From JACNFS01 sp964582065 (GTDB lineage: Bacteria; Chloroflexota; Dehalococcoidia; GIF9; UBA5629): a stretch of DNA of 19,268 nucleotides. Below are positions 1-6,821 of this stretch, in pieces. The translations under genes and the position numbers were made by a program. The DNA lies in NCBI GenBank assembly GCA_964582065.1, contig CAZOQG010000025.1, positions 1 to 19,268 of the forward strand, given 5' to 3'. Position 1 is the stretch's first letter, and each line of letters starts with the position of its first letter. Below the pieces are notes generated by a model. The model was not told the origin of the DNA. It was given only the letters and a program-made list of their open reading frames with translations, and did no database searches.

Positions 1-113
1 ATGCCGATATAAAGAGGTACATCACCCTTCTTTTTACTGTAACCCCAAATACCCAAGGCTAGTATTATGATGCATAGCAGCAGATTCACTGTGATTATTG
101 GATTCCACATCAT
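1..113 (-). CDS. small membrane protein, N-terminal part (runs off left edge)
   Basis: The minus strand reads MMWNPIITVNLLL..., one hydrophobic helix (about residues 4-22), then a basic turn GYSKKKGD and the start of a second hydrophobic stretch. The frame is still open at base 1, so the gene is cut by the window edge. Two adjacent ATGs lie at 113-111 and 110-108. The first is favoured because an AAAGGAG ribosome site sits about 10 bases upstream. Helix, basic loop and next helix suggest a small multi-pass inner-membrane protein, but I cannot name the family. It is divergent from the membrane ORF at 329-517. Confidence 0.6.
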   Translation of the reverse strand, partial: MMWNPIITVNLLLCIIILALGIWGYSKKKGDVPLYIG

Positions 114-328
114 TTGTCATTGTCTCCTTTCATTTCAGTACTCTGACCGACACATGATTTTGCTCAAAATTGTGTCCATGGGATGGCCGGTAGTGCAAAG
201 ATATCAGCTTACAAGGAGGAATGCAATACTGAGTCTGTGCATGCTCCTGACCTGCCCCCATTAACTATACCACTTTAAAAGTTAGAGTTCCCGGTATAAA
301 AGCCGGTTGGCTAGCTACAGTAGTCTGG

Positions 329-517
329 TTGCTGATAGCTGTGATAGTGGCCTACCTTATCACCGGCTTTGGTATGACGGAGTACAGAATCGTTGAACCT
401 CTGACATTCGGATTATTAACCAAACTTCTGGCTTTTAAGATTCATACCATTCTGTGGATGCCATTCCTCATCCTGCTCATCTTGCACATTTACCAGAGGA
501 CCCGGACCGTCCGCTAG
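329..517 (+). CDS. small two-helix membrane protein, cytochrome b-like, 5' end uncertain or damaged
   Basis: The product has two membrane helices. The first ends in YLITGFGMTEYRIVEP and the second contains IHTILWMPFLILLILHIY. Spaced histidines in the second part and the TGFGM turn recall small cytochrome b-type or DUF4405-like membrane proteins, where such His residues can bind haem; that is inference. The start given (TTG, 329) cuts into helix 1 and has no ribosome site. The same frame is open from 251 and reads sensibly from about 263 (NYTTLKVRVPGIKAGWLA), but it holds no ATG, GTG or TTG between 251 and 328. Further up, an ATG at 221 lies in frame but is followed by TGA at 230 and 248. The gene is therefore either a decayed copy or starts at an unusual codon. 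Confidence 0.5.
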   Translation: MLIAVIVAYLITGFGMTEYRIVEPLTFGLLTKLLAFKIHTILWMPFLILLILHIYQRTRTVR

Positions 518-534
518 CTATCTCTTCCTGTTTG

Positions 535-553
535 TCGGGTCACATTCCGATGT
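535..553. repeat. 19-base direct repeat, copy 1
   Basis: TCGGGTCACATTCCGATGT occurs here and again, identically, at 2180-2198. Within it, TCGG and CCGA form a short inverted pair around GTCACATT. Both copies are intergenic. This copy lies just after the cytochrome b-like ORF. Confidence 0.75.
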
Positions 554-694
554 TTTGTGCAGCCGTGAAGTAAGCTTTTGTCACAGTTCGAGTGTGTTAG
601 AAAACCGCTTGGCAATGAAGTTCTTTAATATGTGAAGAGAACAAGAACTGTCAGAACTAATGGTAGAATGCAGTAACACTTTCAAAAACCTCTC

Positions 695-1297
695 TTATTT
701 GACATGCGCTTTTAAGACGCTTACTAGCTGTTCCTTGGCTCTGATGACTTTAGTGGACATCTTATCATTTGAAGTTGAATAAATTTCTTTGCTGAGTTCT
801 CTAAGCCAATTCTGATCTCTAGCCTCAGAACCTTTAACTATCTCTTCATGCCTAGTTCCGAAGTAGTCTTCTATTGCTGTTGATAGTTCTGCCCAGCACT
901 CCTTAAACACCTTTATGGCTTCCGAGGCTTGTTTGCTGGATTCTGTGTCCAATAGCACCTCAGCCTCCAAACCCAACTCCTGAATTTTCTGTAAATTTTC
1001 AAGCAGTGGTCGGAGGCGTTGCCTCCTGATGTACCATTGGTCTAACAACTCTGCTTCTTTTAGGGACTCATCATCCTTTCGTCTTCTATCAGTCGATTCC
1101 CAAGACGTACTTAAGCCATATCTGGCCCACTCAAAGTTCGCTTCCAGTTTCAAACTTAGCAACATAATATTACGAGCTAATTCGAACTTCGCTTTACCGC
1201 CCAACTCTTTGCGCCAACTATTAATACCTACAAAGGCTATACCTGCAACGAAGGCTGCACACAAAGCTACAATGATGTCGCTCGCTAGAGAAACCAT
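695..1297 (-). CDS. hypothetical membrane-anchored coiled-coil protein
   Basis: This 200-residue product has an N-terminal membrane helix (about residues 6-26, IIVALCAAFVAGIAFVGI). A long charged helical region rich in Glu, Lys, Leu and Arg follows, and I see no catalytic motif. The expected topology is a single N-terminal anchor with a cytoplasmic coiled coil. The ATG at 1297 has no Shine-Dalgarno sequence. A perfect TATAAT (minus strand, 1309-1304) lies just upstream, so the message may start at or next to the ATG and be leaderless. I do not recognise the family. Its place between two copies of a 19-base repeat, among other accessory genes, suggests a mobile or defence-type cargo gene, but that is inference only. 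Confidence 0.65.
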   Translation of the reverse strand: MVSLASDIIVALCAAFVAGIAFVGINSWRKELGGKAKFELARNIMLLSLKLEANFEWARYGLSTSWESTDRRRKDDESLKEAELLDQWYIRRQRLRPLLENLQKIQELGLEAEVLLDTESSKQASEAIKVFKECWAELSTAIEDYFGTRHEEIVKGSEARDQNWLRELSKEIYSTSNDKMSTKVIRAKEQLVSVLKAHVK

Positions 1298-1303
1298 GCA
1301 GCT

Positions 1304-1309
1304 ATTATA
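1304..1309 (-). promoter_or_regulatory. candidate -10 box for the 695-1297 gene
   Basis: The minus strand reads TATAAT here, a perfect sigma-70 -10 hexamer. Transcription would start about 7 bases downstream, essentially at the ATG (1297). No good -35 hexamer is seen at 17 bases; TAGAGT is the best match. Confidence 0.4.
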
Positions 1310-1329
1310 TCGGGTATTCTTGAGAAACT

Positions 1330-1367
1330 CTAGACTTCACATTCTGGCTTATTGTTGTGAACTCTAG
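1330..1367. repeat. 12-base imperfect inverted repeat
   Basis: CTAGACTTCACA (1330-1341) and TGTGAACTCTAG (1356-1367) are inverted copies with one mismatched pair, separated by 14 bases. The repeat lies upstream of the candidate -10 box at 1304-1309. It could be an operator for the 695-1297 gene or a stem-loop ending transcription from the genes upstream. Confidence 0.45.
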
Positions 1368-1379
1368 GCACAGAGAGTA

Positions 1380-1568
1380 TTAGAGGGATTCGAGTATATT
1401 ATATAGCCTTTCAATTTTATCGTTGAAGAATGTGAATATACTATTCCTATGAGCCAAATAAGCCTTTCTATACTCTAAGAAGCTTGTATAGACTAAGTAG
1501 TTCTCAATCGTCTGAAGAAGAATTTTTTCACCTGATTTGCACTCCGTATCTACCTTACGATGTAACAC
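1380..1568 (-). CDS. possible small hypothetical protein (62 residues)
   Basis: This short, AT-rich ORF starts with GTG and overlaps the end of the lipoprotein gene by 19 bases. The product is charged and aromatic, with no signal peptide, membrane helix or motif I recognise. There is no clear ribosome site, so expression would need coupling to the lipoprotein gene. It may equally be a chance ORF or the remnant of a longer downstream reading frame. Confidence 0.25.
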   Translation of the reverse strand: MLHRKVDTECKSGEKILLQTIENYLVYTSFLEYRKAYLAHRNSIFTFFNDKIERLYNILESL

Positions 1569-1936
1569 GGTCTGGCTACCACGCTCAGCGTTGAAGTGGC
1601 TTGACTACTCCCACCGTTGGTGTCCTTAACAATGACCATAACATGATAGTCACCATAACTGTTCGGGGCCTTCCACGTGACAGCAGAACCGGCGCCACTC
1701 AAGCTACCGCCGGTGCACGACCACTTGAACTCCACCTCGTCACCGTCAGGGTCTGAAGCAACGCATCTGATCTCAGAAGCAGCCTGAGGGTCAAGATTCA
1801 TATACTTAGCTTCCAGGCTTGAGATTACTGGCGGTTGATTGCCTGCCGGCTCCGATGCTGAGCCACAACCACTACACAGCGCAGCCAACACAGCCAAAAC
1901 CATGCCCAATATTCCTCCGCAAGTGCCCACTTTCAT
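1550..1936 (-). CDS. lipoprotein with a PKD-like beta-sandwich domain
   Basis: From the ATG at 1936 the 128-residue product begins with a lipoprotein signal: a basic start, a hydrophobic core (GMVLAVLAAL) and Cys24 after CSG, followed by a Gly/Ser linker. Residues about 35-122 form a PKD/immunoglobulin-like fold, with PPVISSLEAKY at the start, the typical ASDPDGDEVEFKWSC loop and a final strand VKDTNGGSSQATSTLSVV. The frame is open further upstream to 2032, but 1936 is chosen because GGGAGG lies five bases before it and the signal peptide starts there. The likely role is a surface-anchored binding or adhesion module; the ligand is unknown. The protein is short for a PKD protein, with a single domain and no enzyme attached. 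Confidence 0.75.
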   Translation of the reverse strand: MKVGTCGGILGMVLAVLAALCSGCGSASEPAGNQPPVISSLEAKYMNLDPQAASEIRCVASDPDGDEVEFKWSCTGGSLSGAGSAVTWKAPNSYGDYHVMVIVKDTNGGSSQATSTLSVVARPCYIVR

Positions 1937-2179
1937 TGTCGCCTCCCCAAGGTCTCTGACCTTTTTTGATTTGAAAACAATTGTCACACGCCTTTGCATA
2001 GTTGTCAATATGACTTTAGTAGGGGTTCCCATTTACCTACTCCAGGGGGATAAGCACTTAATAACTTGGCGAGTTAAGACGAAGGAAATAAAGGCTGAAC
2101 ACCCGAGGTACATATAGCTTGAACGAAGAGCCCATCCTCTATGTGGGATAGCTCCCTGTAGTGCGGTAGTCCGTTTTTA

Positions 2180-2198
2180 TCGGGTCACATTCCGATGT
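2180..2198. repeat. 19-base direct repeat, copy 2
   Basis: This is an exact second copy of the 19-mer at 535-553. Here the first flanking base is A, so the short inverted pair extends to ATCGG/CCGAT. It lies between the lipoprotein gene and the molbindin gene. Confidence 0.75.
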
Positions 2199-2248
2199 AT
2201 TGTTGAAATGTAGCCTCACATTATCTTTTATCCAGGTATGGAGAGTAT

Positions 2249-2254
2249 TATACT
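2249..2254 (+). promoter_or_regulatory. candidate -10 box for the molbindin gene
   Basis: TATACT matches five of the six bases of TATAAT and would leave a leader of about 30 bases before the ATG at 2290. The -35 region (around 2221-2231, TTATCTTTTAT) is weak. Confidence 0.3.
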
Positions 2255-2289
2255 TAAACTACGGGGGTCTATTAAGGGGGGAATGAAAG

Positions 2290-2499
2290 ATGAAAATTAG
2301 CGCGCGCAATGTCCTGAAGGGAAAGGTCAAAGAGGTCAGACCGGGTGCCATCAACACGGAAGTTACAGTTGAATTACCAGGTGGAATCTCAGTAGTATCT
2401 GTTATTACCAAAGAATCGGCGGAGAACCTGGGTCTCGCCAAGGGTAAAGAGGTTTATGCTGTAATCAAGGCATCTAATGTCATGATTGCGGTTGACTGA
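2290..2499 (+). CDS. molbindin: single Mop/TOBE-domain protein
   Basis: The 69-residue product is one Mop domain (TOBE fold). It starts MKISARNVLKGKVKEV, continues with VELPGGISVVSVIT, and ends with the typical AVIKASNVMIAVD strand. Stand-alone proteins of this family (about 68-70 residues) assemble into hexamers that bind molybdate or tungstate and buffer the metal in the cytoplasm. A G-rich ribosome site (GGGGGG, about 8 bases before ATG) supports the start. No molybdate transporter or molybdoenzyme gene is visible in the window, so it is a solitary gene here. It converges with the radical SAM gene, with two hairpins between them. Confidence 0.9.
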   Translation: MKISARNVLKGKVKEVRPGAINTEVTVELPGGISVVSVITKESAENLGLAKGKEVYAVIKASNVMIAVD

Positions 2500-2518
2500 C
2501 CAATCCGGTCTGGAATTG

Positions 2519-2564
2519 AACACATTGGCTAAATGTGTTGTCCCGCTTCAACATCGTAGTTGAA
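2519..2564. terminator. two hairpins between convergent genes
   Basis: AACACATT-GGCTA-AATGTGTT (2519-2539) is a perfect 8-bp stem. TTCAAC-ATCGTA-GTTGAA (2547-2564) is a perfect 6-bp stem. They fill the gap between the molbindin and radical SAM genes and could stop transcription from both sides. Neither has a clear T tract. Confidence 0.4.
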
Positions 2565-2572
2565 ATAACTTT

Positions 2573-3700
2573 CTAAGAGGGCAGTCTCACAATGTTTGAA
2601 GCTAGAGGCGCTGTTGTCGACAGTTCCTCCATAATACCATGCTCATTTCTTCTATTATCCCTTGGTGGACGCAAAGCGAATGCTTCCTCAAAGGATTTTG
2701 CATTGATAAGCTTCTTCCGCAGTCCCTCATACGGTGGAAATGCCCCACCGTAGCCAATTACCCGTCTAGCACGAGCTATCATCTCCAGTTGCTGGCATGT
2801 CCATCCCGGTCCTATGTGTTGGTTCTTTTCTAACGAATCCAGTGGCTCGAAACGCATGGGGTATGCCACAACCCCCCACTCGACGAGGTTTCTAACTCTA
2901 TCTAGGAACTGTTCTGGTGAATCCTCCCAGTTATACAGGGTATAGACAATGATTTTGCGCCGCTTGAAGCCAACCCGTTCTAGGGCAGGGATAGCCCTCT
3001 CCAGATCCTTCCTTTTGCCTGGGAAGTCATATGCCATACGGATCGGATACAGATTAAGTCCCCGTAGCTCCTCGGCGACAATATCACTGATGAATTTAGC
3101 ATCAAGGCCCTGATTGAAATCAACAGACAGTTGAAGATCCTTAAGCTCAGCCACCAAATCACGCCAGCCACTCATACCAAGGGTATTGTTATCCCAAAGG
3201 ATCACCTTTCTATGTCCCGGATGGATGGCATGGCGGATAGACTTTATTGGGCTCTTTCTAGGCTCCAAAGCTGGGACAGCACAGTATGGGCAATTGTTAA
3301 CGCATCCACGATGGCTGAATACGATACTTATAGGCCGCCAATTGGGAACTAGCGAATAGTCAGGAAGCACGTCCTCAGCTTCTTCGAATAGCCCGAGGTG
3401 TAGTCGGTCAGCGCCGGAACTCTCAGCATGCTCTTGCATAAGCGTGGCATATATTCCACCTAGAATCAATTCGGTATGCGGGAATAGTTTCTTATAGTAA
3501 GCCACAGCTTCATGCACAGGCCTCCAGGAGTAAGTGAACAGACTAGTAACATAAATCTTCGCTGGTAATCTATGTACGAACTGGCAGCCTCGTACCAGTT
3601 CGACCGTATCACCCAGAAGCTTATGATAGGAAGCCAATTTGAGGAGCCCTAGAGGCGGATACTGTGTGTAATAGTCCGGTTCAACCAACAAGATATGCAT
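2573..3700 (-). CDS. radical SAM protein with N-terminal B12-binding-like domain
   Basis: The 375-residue product starts with MHILLVEPDYYTQYPPLGLL, the usual opening of a cobalamin-binding-type Rossmann domain in this superfamily. The radical SAM cluster motif CX3CX2C is Cys133, Cys137 and Cys140 (RGCVNNCPYC), preceded by the strand ISIVFSHRG. Later barrel segments include VILWDNNTLG, VDFNQGLDAKF and YPMRFEPLDSL. The protein should bind [4Fe-4S] and S-adenosylmethionine and do radical chemistry; the substrate cannot be told from sequence. The B12 domain lacks an obvious DxHxxG motif, so cobalamin may not be bound. It lies 46 bases after the 340-residue gene on the same strand, so the two are probably co-transcribed. 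The ribosome site is weak. Confidence 0.85.
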   Translation of the reverse strand: MHILLVEPDYYTQYPPLGLLKLASYHKLLGDTVELVRGCQFVHRLPAKIYVTSLFTYSWRPVHEAVAYYKKLFPHTELILGGIYATLMQEHAESSGADRLHLGLFEEAEDVLPDYSLVPNWRPISIVFSHRGCVNNCPYCAVPALEPRKSPIKSIRHAIHPGHRKVILWDNNTLGMSGWRDLVAELKDLQLSVDFNQGLDAKFISDIVAEELRGLNLYPIRMAYDFPGKRKDLERAIPALERVGFKRRKIIVYTLYNWEDSPEQFLDRVRNLVEWGVVAYPMRFEPLDSLEKNQHIGPGWTCQQLEMIARARRVIGYGGAFPPYEGLRKKLINAKSFEEAFALRPPRDNRRNEHGIMEELSTTAPLASNIVRLPS

Positions 3701-3746
3701 TTTCTTGTTCTATCCCGAGTTTGTTTCAACCTTATTATTTAAGCAT

Positions 3747-4769
3747 CTAGTATGTATCCACCTCACCATTTGTGAAGAAAAATGGCTTGAATGGTTGAAA
3801 CCACTCCACTGGGGATGACGATTGACTTGGATTAGCTATTTCGCCAGGCTCCGGGTCAATAATAATGCTAGACCCCTTGACGGTAAGCGAAGTTACCTTA
3901 GTGAGAAAGTTGTCTGGATAGAAACTAGGCGTTGGTCTCTCGGGGTCTCCAAATTGGCAGAATAGCATCCAATGAAGCATGGGGCTCTGAAGAGAGTTAT
4001 CTGTGCCCCACCCGATAGGTGTACCGATATACTTGATTATAGGAAAAAACAAGGCGCAAATATTTGGAGCGACGAAGTGGTTTCTTAGGGTATTATATAG
4101 GAAGGCTTTTAACGACCAAGCATGAGTACCAATTAGCGCACCCCATAATGGGATTGGATTGCTTCTACCGCAATTTTTACAGTATGAGTGAGTTTCTTCC
4201 AGTAGATTGTTCTTCAAAAAATCTCGTATTCTTTTTGCGGCTATCTGATTTCTCACTGTCAACAGAATAACAAATCGACACGGTCCCCCAATGTTAAGAT
4301 AGCACTGCCTCTGGTCTTGTAGAATAAACCGCAAGGCTTCAAACCGCCATTGTTTTTTACCCAATTGAAGAGTATCAACCTTGCTGGCTATCTCATCACA
4401 AAAATCAAGGTTATACAATGTGATCACTTTGTCCTGTTTGTATAATTGTCCATCGCGGTCTCTTCTCAGTATAACCACTTCTTCAAAACTACCTAGATAA
4501 GCCACTCCAGGAATCCCTAACATCTTAAGATTAGTCCTTAGTTTAGTTATCCATGATCGATCATTCGAATCAGGAGAGGGAAGCTCAAACGCTATAACTT
4601 CGTCTATCATATCCTTCCACAATTTGATATCAGTCAAATTAGTTCCTGGAAACCCCATGTAGCGATAACGAAATCCAAACTCAGTATTTAGGTGCCTGAG
4701 AAATGAACTATTCCAATGCTCCCTCACTATACGCTTTGCAGGAGAATCCTTAAAGGAGCTTGTTGTCAA
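3747..4769 (-). CDS. protein of unknown function partnered with the GHKL ATPase
   Basis: The 340-residue product has no match I can name. The N-terminal half has a Rossmann-like pattern: a glycine turn (YMGFPGTNLTDI, about 38-48), a strand ending in acidic FE (61-62), then YLGSFEEVV (91-99) and ITLYNLDFCDEI (116-127). The last resembles the motif IV position of methyltransferases. A divergent methyltransferase-type fold is therefore possible but not shown. A C-x2-C pair (SYCKNCGRSN, Cys197 and Cys200) suggests half of a metal site. Its ATG overlaps the stop of the upstream ATPase gene (ATGA, 4 bases), so translation is coupled and the two products probably act together. The AT-rich codon use matches the ATPase gene and differs from the genes after 6800. 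Confidence 0.65.
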   Translation of the reverse strand: MTTSSFKDSPAKRIVREHWNSSFLRHLNTEFGFRYRYMGFPGTNLTDIKLWKDMIDEVIAFELPSPDSNDRSWITKLRTNLKMLGIPGVAYLGSFEEVVILRRDRDGQLYKQDKVITLYNLDFCDEIASKVDTLQLGKKQWRFEALRFILQDQRQCYLNIGGPCRFVILLTVRNQIAAKRIRDFLKNNLLEETHSYCKNCGRSNPIPLWGALIGTHAWSLKAFLYNTLRNHFVAPNICALFFPIIKYIGTPIGWGTDNSLQSPMLHWMLFCQFGDPERPTPSFYPDNFLTKVTSLTVKGSSIIIDPEPGEIANPSQSSSPVEWFQPFKPFFFTNGEVDTY

Positions 4770-6376
4770 AGTCTCTCCTCCAAGAACTCCCGCAGGTTTA
4801 GTAGCATTTCTCTGTAGTCATTACTGCTAAGCCACACTTGTAGGTATCTTTCGTCAATTATCTTCAAGAGTTCAAGTAATTCATCTTGTATTGATAAGCC
4901 ATAAGCTTCGACGAGAGCAGCAAGACTCCTGGGAAAATCTTCTAGATATTCTGCTTCCTTTTCTGGTGCAATAGCGGCCTCTCTCTGTATGGACCGTACT
5001 ATCTGTTGTTCCATTGATTCACGTGCTTTTTTCTGCTGAATCAAGGCCGATTTGACAAATTGCTGACAATCTTTCAGTAAAGCCTCGGTATTTTGTATCT
5101 CCTGATGCATAATTTGCTTTAGAGTCTTAGTATGTGGTCTTAGCTGGCTTTCCAGGTCATGAAGCTCAACATTGAGTTTCAGAAGTGTTTCTTTATCTCG
5201 CCTAACCGCTGGTAGGTCTCTATTTATTTCCCCCAATCGCTGCGATACTTTAGCCAAAACTTCTTTGGCCTTGTCTTCCTCCTGTATACGATTTGCCCAA
5301 ACTGATAGTTTGCTAATGAAGTTTGGTAACGCTTGAAAAAAAAGCTGCCGTGCTAGGTTAGGTTCGAACTCACTTCTTGCAGCATTTGGTAAGAGGTCCT
5401 GATGTTTGATAATGATCTCGCCGGTAATCCGGCGATTGAATACCGGACGAGGGAAATACGGCTCAAGGAAGCTACGACCAGAGATAGAAAACCCATATTT
5501 CTTGACGAGAAGCCCGCGGAGCCTTGTGTCTTTCAAAACCTGTCGGGCATCATTTATGCATACCCAAGTGAAGCCAAACCGCTGTCTATCTTCGGATATC
5601 TCAAAGAACTGTGGCGGATGTTCTCCACCATGAGCAAACATCCCGTCATAATATGGTCTGAATATAGGGCTGCGCTCAGTACCAATTTGAAGCGTCAAAG
5701 GGACTACCCGATAGTCCTCTTCCTCAAATCTTGCCTGAATGACAGAGGCGTACTTGAAATCAGTTCTAAAAGGCAGGGGAACAACATCTTGAAGATAACT
5801 AACAACTTTGTCCCAATTATTTAACTCTTGATATACATCTCCTAACAAGCCGCTCAATATTGCTTTGGTGCCGTGTCCTGCGACAATGCCATCTCTATCT
5901 ACAACGACGTAGACTGCATGCTCTAATAGCTTCTCTAAGTACAATTTGGATGGTTTACCTCGTTTTTTCCTCTCCTGATCCTCTAATAGAGCCTCTCGAA
6001 TTCCTTTAAAATCTAGATGAATGAGGTAGCAGTCTGGCTCTCCATCTGACTTGGTGTAAATATCTAAAGCGTCACATAGATTAAACGCACTGTAAATGCC
6101 AATTCCCCTGAAGCCGACGTGCTCTAGCGGGCTCTTTTCAGAGATGCCTAATCTAATAGCCTTCTTTGCTTTGTCAAAAGTCATTCCAACACCATCGTCG
6201 GCAACCATAATAGTATCCGGATCAATCGCAAGTTCTATGTATCCGCTCCTAGCGTCAATGGCATTTTGCACATATTCACGCAGGGTATCAAGCTTGTTTG
6301 TATACAACCCTGTTGTAAGTATGGGGAATATTTCCCCACCTATATCTTCCTTTTTAAATGTTACTTTGTCTGGCAT
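4766..6376 (-). CDS. GHKL (Hsp90-like) ATPase with C-terminal coiled coil
   Basis: The 536-residue product carries the three ATP-binding motifs of the GHKL superfamily. The N box is LREYVQNAIDA (Glu34, Asn38, Asp41), the G1 box is DDGVGM (60-65), and the G2 box with its glycine lid is GFRGIGIYSAF (88-98). A transducer-like middle domain follows, then a long charged helical segment (about 365-470) likely to form a coiled coil. Glu34 is the expected general base, so ATP hydrolysis is likely. It is neither HtpG, MutL nor GyrB by length or C-terminus. Similar stand-alone ATPases occur in defence and stress modules. The start has GGGG about 8 bases upstream. It is the first gene of the minus-strand cassette and overlaps the next gene by 4 bases. 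Confidence 0.85.
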   Translation of the reverse strand: MPDKVTFKKEDIGGEIFPILTTGLYTNKLDTLREYVQNAIDARSGYIELAIDPDTIMVADDGVGMTFDKAKKAIRLGISEKSPLEHVGFRGIGIYSAFNLCDALDIYTKSDGEPDCYLIHLDFKGIREALLEDQERKKRGKPSKLYLEKLLEHAVYVVVDRDGIVAGHGTKAILSGLLGDVYQELNNWDKVVSYLQDVVPLPFRTDFKYASVIQARFEEEDYRVVPLTLQIGTERSPIFRPYYDGMFAHGGEHPPQFFEISEDRQRFGFTWVCINDARQVLKDTRLRGLLVKKYGFSISGRSFLEPYFPRPVFNRRITGEIIIKHQDLLPNAARSEFEPNLARQLFFQALPNFISKLSVWANRIQEEDKAKEVLAKVSQRLGEINRDLPAVRRDKETLLKLNVELHDLESQLRPHTKTLKQIMHQEIQNTEALLKDCQQFVKSALIQQKKARESMEQQIVRSIQREAAIAPEKEAEYLEDFPRSLAALVEAYGLSIQDELLELLKIIDERYLQVWLSSNDYREMLLNLREFLEERL

Positions 6377-6821
6377 CTTATCGTCCCCATTAAGAGCAGG
6401 TATAATAGGTCGTTTTACCTTAGTTTACTTACATTGGTCTGATTTGATAAGCTCTTTTGTTAAGAATATGCTAGCATTAAGACTTTGGCGAGTCAATCTT
6501 CTTCGAGGTTCGCAGTCTAACTAGTGTGATTTACTACACAATTTTATAAGATAAACCAAAGCAGTTTAGGTTGAGGTCTAAATTGTCCTCTGGCGTATAA
6601 TCCAAGTTATATGCAAACTGCATCGAACCAAACAAAGTGACGTTTTGTTCAATCAGCCACAGTCCAGCCGGCTGCGCGATGTGTGCTGATGATGCCGGCC
6701 GCAGACCCATTGCTAACGAAGCGGAATGTATGTAATATTAGCTGGTGAGAACACCCTGCTGTCAGGGTTAGAAGAATGACAGGCAGCGAGGTCTTTCCCG
6801 GGCTGGAGCGCTGCTATTACG
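6377..6821. other. divergent intergenic region, 445 bases
   Basis: This region separates the minus-strand ATPase cassette from the plus-strand Crp/Fnr gene and also marks a visible change from AT-rich to GC-richer DNA. It holds a perfect TATAAT on the plus strand (6596-6601), preceded by TTGAGG at a long 19-base spacing. A perfect 6-bp hairpin ACCCTG-CTGT-CAGGGT (6753-6768) lies about 55 bases before the regulator start. I find no RNA gene and no convincing ORF, and no exact Crp or Fnr box. Confidence 0.5.
6402..6407 (-). promoter_or_regulatory. candidate -10 box for the ATPase cassette
   Basis: The minus strand reads TATTAT here, 25 bases before the ATG at 6376. No convincing -35 hexamer is visible upstream. 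Confidence 0.3.

Noticed and set aside
221..250. TGA read as tryptophan (alternative genetic code)
   Set aside because: Clear genes in the window, such as the Crp/Fnr and molbindin genes, end with TGA, so the standard bacterial meaning applies.
67..264. 65-codon plus-strand frame at the left end
   Set aside because: It overlaps the minus-strand membrane gene, has no ribosome site, and its product lacks any coherent feature.
6096..6524. 142-codon plus-strand frame
   Set aside because: Most of it is antisense to the ATPase motifs, which are clearly coding on the other strand.
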